From Rhodospirillaceae bacterium (GTDB lineage: Bacteria > Pseudomonadota > Alphaproteobacteria > Rhodospirillales > Magnetovibrionaceae): 6,696 nucleotides of DNA. Where the stretch lies: the NCBI GenBank assembly GCA_002401565.1, contig NVTL01000072.1, positions 4,507 to 11,202 on the forward strand, given 5' to 3'. The notes beneath the pieces are model-generated. The model worked only from the letters and a program-made list of their open reading frames with translations. It did no database searches and was not told the DNA's origin. The position numbers were made by a program, and so were the translations under genes. Of the stretch, positions 1 through 3,870 are shown piece after piece (within the stretch, counting starts at the first letter, position 1; each line of letters begins with the position of its first letter).

Positions 1-200
1 CCGGAACCAAATCCGCGGGGTTGGTTGCCACCGCCGCCAGAACCGCCGCCAAAGCCACTAAAAAATCCACCGCCACTGCCGCCGCCCGAAGCGTGAGCAT
101 CACCCAAAGACGTCATATTTGGGGCTGCATAGGCAACGGCCGCGACCATGCCTAACATAGCCAAAGCTTTTTTACGGTTCATTATATTTTTGATGGACAT
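1..200 (-). CDS. Exported glycine-rich polypeptide, N-terminal part (C-terminus outside window)
   Basis: Reading leftward from the ATG at 200-198, the frame is open to the window edge (66 full codons). AGGAGT at 212-207 lies 6 nt upstream of the start, a good ribosome binding site. The product begins with a basic stretch (MNRKKALAMLG, after a short MSIKNI lead), a hydrophobic core (MVAAVAYAAP) and possible signal peptidase sites after AYA or, better, after DAHA. After that almost every residue is Gly, Ser or Phe (blocks such as GGGSGGGFF and GGGSGGGGNQ). It therefore looks like a small secreted Gly-rich protein or a leader plus modifiable core. It is divergent from the kinase-like/PqqD-like operon, which suggests it may be that system's substrate; this is inference. 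A second in-frame ATG at 182-180 (MNRKK) is possible but has no ribosome binding site as good. I cannot name a family. Confidence 0.8.
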   Translation of the reverse strand, partial: MSIKNIMNRKKALAMLGMVAAVAYAAPNMTSLGDAHASGGGSGGGFFSGFGGGSGGGGNQPRGFGS

Positions 201-287
201 GATGTCACTCCTGTTGTGGTCTTAAGGGACCCATTCTTGAGCTGAACTTCCCAGATGATAAATACTGAGAATCAGACAATGTGAAAC

Positions 288-315
288 TTGACGATAATAT
301 GGCATAAGTTATCTG
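288..315 (+). promoter_or_regulatory. Candidate promoter for the kinase-like operon
   Basis: TTGACG at 288-293 matches five of six bases of the sigma-70 -35 consensus. TATCTG at 310-315 (spacer 16) is a weak -10. The -10 touches the CTGAA array that starts at 312, so a protein bound there could block the promoter. On the other strand TATTAT (299-294) could be a -10 for the Gly-rich gene, with no good -35 but with the array just upstream. Both are inferences from consensus matching only. Confidence 0.3.
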
Positions 316-351
316 AAGGCGTTCTGAAGTTTGCATTCAGTTTCCGTTCAG
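312..351. promoter_or_regulatory. Symmetric four-half-site array (CTGAA x4), candidate operator
   Basis: CTGAA occurs at 313-317 and 324-328, and its inverse TTCAG at 336-340 and 347-351. The array is exactly symmetric about base 332, and each same-orientation pair is 11 bp apart, one helical turn. The left pair reads TCTGAAG-N4-TCTGAAG, the geometry of PhoB/OmpR-type response-regulator boxes (7-bp direct repeats with a 4-bp gap), though not the PhoB sequence itself. It sits between the two divergent transcription units. Symmetry and phasing are seen directly; regulator and function are inferred. Confidence 0.45.
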
Positions 352-374
352 CTTCAAAGGACAAGAACTAGGGC

Positions 375-1214
375 ATGTGGATTAAAGTAAAAGGCCTGAA
401 CGACCCCATCGCTTTTGACGGTGTGGACAACCTTGCCAAAATATTGGGGCAAGTGTTGCGGGGGTGGACGTTTAAAGAAACCAAAAAAGGTAAAGGCACG
501 CCGATTATTCGCCTAAGCGCCGGGCCGCGTGGCTATGAACGCCGCTCGCCTTGGGTCCAAGGCGGGGATGCCATTGTATTCCTTGATCCGGTCGATGCGG
601 TCTGTGATTTGTTGTTGGATTTAGAACACGCTTATATCAAAGACTCCGGCTGCCTGTTGGCGTTGCATGCTGCAGGGGTCAAAATTGGTTCAAAATTGGT
701 GGTGTTTCCGTCAACGCATGAGGCTGGGAAAAGCCTGTTGACGGCAACCTTGGCTCAAGCCGGACACCGGGTTTTTGCCGATGATCAATTGCCGATTCTG
801 CCCGGCGCACCAACCATAGCCGTGGCTCCGGGTTTTTTGCCCCGATTGAGAAACCCTTTACCCGATGATCTGGATGCAGAAGTTTCAGATTTTATTGAAA
901 AGCATTCAGGCCCCCAAAGCACACAATTTCGCTATGTGGACTTGGCCGATGACGTTTTGGCCCCGCTTGGCGAACAAGCCCCCATTCAAGGCCTTGTTTT
1001 GTTAAACAGAACCCCCGGCGCATCACCGCAGATGGAAACCGTCGGCGAGGCTGAAGTCTTAAAAACCTGTGTGCTGCAAAGTTTTGGTCGCAGTTTGAAC
1101 GCCATAGAAGTTATTGATCACCTGCATAATATGGTAAAAGGCGCCGAGTGCATCAAATTGACCTATAGTACGGTCAAACAAGCCCAAGCCCTGTTACAGG
1201 AGAAATTCGCGTGA
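375..1214 (+). CDS. HPr-kinase-related (HprK/PEPCK-fold) protein, probable peptide or protein kinase
   Basis: The product is 279 aa and resembles the C-terminal catalytic domain of HPr kinase/phosphorylase. In order: LHAAGV (97-102), a beta strand (KLVVF), the P-loop PSTHEAGKS (112-120), then HRVFADDQLPI (131-141), which matches the HprK block around its acidic pair, and GFLPRLRNPLP (153-163), like the family's substrate-side loop. The N-terminal 90 residues are not recognisable. The P-loop has Ser113 where the usual GxxxxGK[ST] has its first Gly, but GKS is intact. Such proteins occur beside PqqD-like proteins (my recollection of the 'HPr-rel-A' type), and HprK homologues phosphorylate some lasso-peptide precursors, so the substrate may be a peptide rather than HPr. 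The start is the first ATG after an in-frame TAG at 369-371; the only upstream purine run, AAAGGA at 356-361, is rather far away. The end overlaps the next gene by 4 nt, indicating translational coupling. Confidence 0.8.
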   Translation: MWIKVKGLNDPIAFDGVDNLAKILGQVLRGWTFKETKKGKGTPIIRLSAGPRGYERRSPWVQGGDAIVFLDPVDAVCDLLLDLEHAYIKDSGCLLALHAAGVKIGSKLVVFPSTHEAGKSLLTATLAQAGHRVFADDQLPILPGAPTIAVAPGFLPRLRNPLPDDLDAEVSDFIEKHSGPQSTQFRYVDLADDVLAPLGEQAPIQGLVLLNRTPGASPQMETVGEAEVLKTCVLQSFGRSLNAIEVIDHLHNMVKGAECIKLTYSTVKQAQALLQEKFA

Positions 1215-1510
1215 ACGCCTTTGGTTTAGACTTCGAGACCACAAAAGTTAGCCGCCATCCCAAAACCCAATTTCGCGAAGTCGGTGATGAAATGTTTTTG
1301 GTTCATCCTGACGGCGAACAAATTCATAACCTTAACCCCATGGCGGCAGCCCTGTGGCGTTTGATGGAAGAGCCCATCACGGGTCAAGATATGGCCGATA
1401 TCGTGCAGGCTGCCTTTCCCATTATGGCGCGCACAAAGGTCGAAAGTGACATTAACCAGGTGCTCTCTCAATTGCTGAATTTGGGCTTTGTTGAGACTTC
1501 CGCGAAGTAA
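1211..1510 (+). CDS. PqqD-like peptide-binding (RRE-type) small protein
   Basis: This 99-aa protein has the PqqD pattern. A beta hairpin (EVGDEMFLVHPDGEQIHNL, about 23-41) leads into N-P-M-A-A-A-L-W-R-L (42-51), matching the family's 'LNxtaxxIWxLl' helix. After ITGQDMADIV comes a C-terminal helix ending in LLNLGFVE. PqqD-like domains bind the leader of a ribosomal peptide and present it to a modifying enzyme. Here the only enzyme in view is the kinase-like protein directly upstream. The GTG start at 1211 overlaps the upstream TGA (GTGA), and AGGAGA at 1198-1203 is a good ribosome binding site 7 nt away, so the two genes form a tightly coupled operon. It would fit the 'HPr-rel-A system PqqD family' type. 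Further cluster members, such as a nucleotidyltransferase, are not in the window, although they may lie left of it. Confidence 0.8.
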   Translation: MNAFGLDFETTKVSRHPKTQFREVGDEMFLVHPDGEQIHNLNPMAAALWRLMEEPITGQDMADIVQAAFPIMARTKVESDINQVLSQLLNLGFVETSAK

Positions 1511-1524
1511 AGTCAAAAGCCCTC

Positions 1525-1553
1525 TTGACGCTTAGCCTCGGATGACTTAATTA
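1525..1553 (+). promoter_or_regulatory. Candidate promoter of the tRNA gene
   Basis: TTGACG (1525-1530) is a near-perfect -35. An AT-rich -10-like stretch (CTTAATTA, 1546-1553) follows at a distance of 15 to 17 bp, depending on the hexamer chosen. Transcription would begin near 1560, just before the tRNA at 1566. Only 55 bp separate the PqqD-like stop from the tRNA, and no terminator lies between, so readthrough from the operon is also possible. Confidence 0.45.
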
Positions 1554-1565
1554 CTCCCCACCCAT

Positions 1566-1642
1566 GGCTGGGTAGCTCAGCTGGTTAGAGCGCGGCACTC
1601 ATAATGCCGAAGTCGGTGGTTCAAGTCCACCTCCAGCCACCA
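1566..1642 (+). tRNA. tRNA with CAT anticodon, probably elongator tRNA-Met
   Basis: A full 77-nt cloverleaf can be drawn. The acceptor stem is 1566-1572 with 1632-1638 (six Watson-Crick pairs plus one G-U), the D stem GCTC/GAGC (1575-1578, 1588-1591), the anticodon stem CGGCA/TGCCG (1593-1597, 1605-1609) with loop CTCATAA and anticodon CAT at 1600-1602, and the T stem GGTGG/CCACC (1615-1619, 1627-1631) with loop TTCAAGT. CCA is encoded at 1640-1642 after discriminator A. It is not initiator tRNA, because the first acceptor pair is G-C and the anticodon stem lacks three consecutive G-C pairs. It could also be tRNA-Ile2, whose CAT is modified to lysidine; sequence alone does not settle this, though GGCTNNGTAGCTCAG resembles elongator Met. 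Confidence 0.95.
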
Positions 1643-1647
1643 AAATT

Positions 1648-1684
1648 AAAAACCCCGGTTCCTTTGCAGGAGCCGGGGTTTTTT
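1648..1684 (+). terminator. Rho-independent terminator of the tRNA
   Basis: A 12-bp stem (AACCCCGGTTCC at 1651-1662 with GGAGCCGGGGTT at 1669-1680, one T-G wobble) has a 6-nt loop and runs into six Ts (1679-1684). It begins only a few bases after the tRNA CCA. This is a textbook strong terminator. Confidence 0.9.
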
Positions 1685-1692
1685 GGTAGACT
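1664..1692 (+). promoter_or_regulatory. Possible promoter embedded in the tRNA terminator
   Basis: TTGCAG (1664-1669), in the terminator loop and edge, and TAGACT (1687-1692), just after its T tract, are 17 bp apart. Together they would start transcription near 1699, upstream of the coiled-coil gene. The match is modest (3/6 and 4/6). The argument is mainly that the gene starts 38 nt after a strong terminator and needs a promoter somewhere close. A GTAGAC/GTCTAC inverted repeat (1686-1691, 1697-1702) overlaps the -10. Confidence 0.25.
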
Positions 1693-1722
1693 TTGGGTCT
1701 ACTTAAAAAGAAGGACGTTGTT

Positions 1723-2094
1723 GTGGCTGAAAATATGAATCAAAAAGAATTACTGAAGGCTGCGGAAACGCAAATTGTTCAGCTTCAAAATGACAAAGAA
1801 GCTCAGGAAGATTTTATCAATGACCTGATGGAATCTCAAAAGTTAGAAGCCGAAGAACTGGTGCGTCTGACCGAACAGGTGTGGAAATTAGAAGCGGCTC
1901 TTGAAGAAGTTTCTGCGGAACGTGATGATGTGCGGATGTTGTTGCTGGGGCTTCGCGACGACATGGTGCGCATTCGGGATGTGGCCGCAGAAAGTTTAAA
2001 ATCGGCCATTGATAAAAAGTCACTTTTGAATATGGCGGCTAAATTTTATGATGTGAAAACGTTGGCCGATAGCGCCAAGTTTATTAAAGACTAA
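1723..2094 (+). CDS. Small coiled-coil protein of unknown function
   Basis: The product is 123 aa with no recognised domain. Residues about 5-90 are a long charged helix with heptad-like hydrophobic spacing (for example QKELLKAAETQIVQLQ and LVRLTEQVWKLEAALEEV), suggesting a coiled coil, probably oligomeric. The last third (SAIDKKSLLNMAAKFYDVK) is less regular. There is no signal peptide or membrane segment, so it should be cytoplasmic. I choose GTG at 1723 as start because AAGAAGGA (1708-1715) lies 7 nt before it. The frame extends upstream to a TTG at 1693, but that start would fall right behind the terminator and has no ribosome binding site. An internal ATG at 1735 is another option. The stop TAA (2092-2094) overlaps that of the convergent neighbour. 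Confidence 0.7.
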   Translation: MAENMNQKELLKAAETQIVQLQNDKEAQEDFINDLMESQKLEAEELVRLTEQVWKLEAALEEVSAERDDVRMLLLGLRDDMVRIRDVAAESLKSAIDKKSLLNMAAKFYDVKTLADSAKFIKD

Positions 2095-2546
2095 ACACAT
2101 TCCCTTTTGACCGACTGTACGGTTGTTTCCAAAACATTCAAAAATTGCGAACGATCTTGCTTGGAAAACGGGCGGGGGCCTCCGGTGATGGTTCCGGCTT
2201 CGCGCAAGTCGGTCATTAAATCGCGGGTTGCCAAAGCCATGCCGATGGCATCTTCGGTGAGCGCTTGTCCATTGGGCCGCAGCACCCGTCCGCCCGCTTT
2301 GATGCAACGGTCAGCCAACGGAATGTCATTGGTGATGGCGATGTCGCCGCGTTCGATGTGTTCGGCAATCCAATCATCTGCGGCGTCGGCGCCGGATGGC
2401 ACGATCACCAGTTCGACCAACGGGCTTGGGTGCGGGCGAATGCCGCCGTCACAGACCATGATGACTTTCATGTTATGACGTTCCGCCACACGGATGGTTT
2501 CGTCTTTAACCGGGCAGGCATCGGCGTCGATATAAATTTCTAACAT
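2091..2546 (-). CDS. yaiI: UPF0178 / YaiI-YqxD family protein (DUF188, PIN-like fold)
   Basis: The 151-aa product has the full family pattern and length. IDADACPVKDE lies at 6-16, VCDGG at 31-35, the acidic stretch SGADAADDWI at 51-60, ITNDIPLADRCI at 71-82, VLRPNG at 88-93 and GGPRPFSKQDR at 122-132. The Asp residues 7, 9, 57/58 and 74 are arranged like the metal-binding acids of PIN/FEN-type nucleases, so an RNA- or DNA-cleaving role is suspected, but the biochemical function of the family is not established to my knowledge. AGGAG (2556-2552) lies 5 nt before the ATG. It is convergent with the coiled-coil gene (4-nt stop overlap) and divergent from the gene at 2588. Confidence 0.93.
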   Translation of the reverse strand: MLEIYIDADACPVKDETIRVAERHNMKVIMVCDGGIRPHPSPLVELVIVPSGADAADDWIAEHIERGDIAITNDIPLADRCIKAGGRVLRPNGQALTEDAIGMALATRDLMTDLREAGTITGGPRPFSKQDRSQFLNVLETTVQSVKRECV

Positions 2547-2587
2547 TATGGCTCCTGTTGCTGACGCGAATATGGTATCAGTTGTTT

Positions 2588-2971
2588 ATGACAAATTATG
2601 ATTTTTTTACAGCACAGTTACGCTTCATTGCAAAAAAAACGGAACGCGAACCGGGTGCTGTGGACGATACCATGCGCGCCCTTGACCACGTGATCAGCGA
2701 TCTTGAAATACATGCAAATTCTTTTGATGTGAAGGCTAATGATTTGGGTGTTACGGCGCGCGCTCTTGCCGGTGTCGCCGGATTTTTACAACAACACATT
2801 CTACCCGAAGCTGTTGAAGCCGGACATTCAGTTGGCGAAGAACAAATTCGTTGGACGATTGAAACGTGCATGTCGACCATGGCAAAATTGATGAGCCACG
2901 CCGAACTGAACAAAGATCAAAAAGACATAAAAATTAAGTTACCAGCGTATCCAAGTAAACCAGTTTCGTAA
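2588..2971 (+). CDS. Small helical protein of unknown function
   Basis: From the ATG at 2588 the product is 127 aa, with no family I recognise. It appears almost wholly alpha-helical: TAQLRFIAKKTERE, then MRALDHVISDLEIHANSFD, a more hydrophobic helix (ARALAGVAGFLQQHILPEAV) and WTIETCMSTMAKLMSHAE, ending in a short basic, proline-containing tail. It has no signal peptide. The frame is open upstream to a TTG at 2558, but that would extend into the yaiI ribosome-binding region, so ATG is preferred. No Shine-Dalgarno sequence is seen before 2588. TATGGT at 2571-2576 could be a -10 that would yield an almost leaderless message. Coding is supported by length and codon pattern rather than by homology. 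Confidence 0.65.
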   Translation: MTNYDFFTAQLRFIAKKTEREPGAVDDTMRALDHVISDLEIHANSFDVKANDLGVTARALAGVAGFLQQHILPEAVEAGHSVGEEQIRWTIETCMSTMAKLMSHAELNKDQKDIKIKLPAYPSKPVS

Positions 2972-3033
2972 CGCGTCTTTAAACATTTGCACGTATAGCT
3001 GTTTTCTTGTGAACTTGTATGATCTAATGTACG

Positions 3034-3048
3034 AAATCGAATCGATTT
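3034..3048. promoter_or_regulatory. Perfect 7+1+7 palindrome upstream of the histone-like gene
   Basis: AAATCGA (3034-3040), one A, then TCGATTT (3042-3048) form a perfect inverted repeat in the 135-bp gap 2972-3106. The gap holds no gene and no convincing -35/-10 pair. The site could be a dimeric repressor operator. As a 6-bp hairpin with a 3-nt loop followed by TTTTATTTT, it could instead be a weak terminator for the upstream gene. A further GTCAT (3055-3059) / ATGAC (3071-3075) inverted repeat lies downstream. Confidence 0.35.
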
Positions 3049-3106
3049 TATTTTGTCATTTATTTTATAGATGACGTGACATAAACGAATTTGGGGAGAC
3101 GACGTT

Positions 3107-3739
3107 ATGGCGACTGCAGTACTTACAGATGTTAAAGGGGTGGGTCCAGCACTTGCCGCGAAACTCAAAGAAAAACGCATTGGGGTCGGACGCTTGAAAG
3201 CGATGTCACCAACCAAGCTTGCAGAAATGCCTGGCGTTACGGTTGCTTCGGCGAAAGGCATTATTGCTTCCGCCAAAACAGTTGCTGCCGCTGCCGCAAA
3301 AGCTCCCGCTAAAAAAGCCACAGCCAAGAAAACTCCGGCCAAGAAAGCTCCGGCTAAAAAAGCTCCAGCCAAGAAAAAAGCTCCGGCTAAAAAAGCTGCT
3401 GCAAAAAAAGCTCCAGCCAAGAAGAAAGCTCCGGCTAAAAAAGCTGTTGCAAAGAAAGCTCCAGCCAAGAAGAAAGCTCCAGCTAAAAAAGCTGCTGCAA
3501 AAAAAGCTCCAGCCAAGAAGAAAGCTCCGGCTAAAAAAGCTGCTGCAAAAAAAGCTCCGGCCAAGAAGAAAGCTCCGGCTAAAAAGGCCGCTAAAAAGAA
3601 AGCTCCAGCCAAGAAAAAAGCTCCGGCTAAAAAGGCCGCTAAAAAGAAGGCTCCAGCCAAGAAAAAAGCTCCGGCTAAAAAAGCCGCTAAAAAGAAGGCT
3701 CCAGCCAAGAAAAAAGCATCTGCTAAGAAGAAAAAATAA
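3107..3739 (+). CDS. Histone-H1-like DNA-binding protein: helix-hairpin-helix head with Lys/Ala/Pro repeat tail
   Basis: The 210-aa product has two parts. Residues 1-60 form a helix-hairpin-helix unit (VKGVGPALAAKLKEKRI, then SPTKLAEMPGVTVASAKGI), as found in many non-specific DNA-binding proteins. Residues 61-210 are almost only Lys, Ala and Pro, organised as PAKK pentads and, from residue 86, seven 16-residue repeats. The tail resembles eukaryotic H1 C-termini and bacterial AlgP, Hc1/Hc2 and PhaF tails, which neutralise and compact DNA without sequence preference. The protein should act in the cytoplasm on the nucleoid. GGGGAGA (3093-3099) is a good ribosome binding site before the ATG. It is probably a single-gene unit, with a hairpin behind it. 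It could bind RNA or ribosomes instead. Repeat number likely varies among strains. Confidence 0.88.
   Translation: MATAVLTDVKGVGPALAAKLKEKRIGVGRLKAMSPTKLAEMPGVTVASAKGIIASAKTVAAAAAKAPAKKATAKKTPAKKAPAKKAPAKKKAPAKKAAAKKAPAKKKAPAKKAVAKKAPAKKKAPAKKAAAKKAPAKKKAPAKKAAAKKAPAKKKAPAKKAAKKKAPAKKKAPAKKAAKKKAPAKKKAPAKKAAKKKAPAKKKASAKKKK
3362..3736 (+). repeat. 48-bp tandem repeat inside the histone-like gene
   Basis: Seven in-frame units of exactly 48 bp (16 codons) run from 3362 to 3697, followed by a degenerate partial unit to 3736. Units 1-4 encode APAKKKAPAKKAAAKK, with one A-to-V change in unit 2. Units 5-7 encode APAKKKAPAKKAAKKK. The units differ mainly at wobble positions (AAA/AAG, CCA/CCG, GCT/GCC), so they are not freshly copied but keep strict phase. 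The two unit types sit in separate blocks, suggesting two rounds of duplication. Confidence 0.92.
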
Positions 3740-3760
3740 ACGTCTTAATAAGCATTTTTT

Positions 3761-3799
3761 TATAGCCGCCCCCGTGTATTCTGGGGCGGCTATATTTAT
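3761..3799 (+). terminator. Hairpin, probable terminator of the histone-like gene
   Basis: TATAGCCGCCCC (3761-3772) pairs perfectly over 12 bp with GGGGCGGCTATA (3783-3794) around a 10-nt loop. The stem is strong, but only a weak T-rich run (TTTAT) follows. A seven-T run precedes it instead, so termination efficiency is uncertain. Its place, 21 bp behind the stop of the histone-like gene and before the next gene, supports a terminator role. Confidence 0.6.
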
Positions 3800-3870
3800 G
3801 TCTAAATCTCAGGGATCAAAATCAGCGCCCAAGCGTTGTCTGAGTACTGAAACCACAAAAGGCTTTTTGA

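Noticed and set aside
1226..1516. Minus-strand open frame opposite the PqqD-like gene
   Set aside because: No family pattern or ribosome binding site, and the plus strand carries a clear PqqD-like protein coupled to the kinase-like gene.
1566..1642. tRNA as a phage or island attachment site
   Set aside because: No integrase gene and no second copy of the tRNA 3' end were seen in the window.
2107..2543. Plus-strand open frames opposite the yaiI-like gene
   Set aside because: The minus-strand frame has all family motifs and a good ribosome binding site; the opposite frames have neither.
2917..3708. Long minus-strand open frame encoding repeated AFFLAGAFFLA
   Set aside because: It is the mirror of the Lys/Ala/Pro repeat: GCN and AAR codons give no stops in antisense. 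No ribosome binding site or start context supports it.
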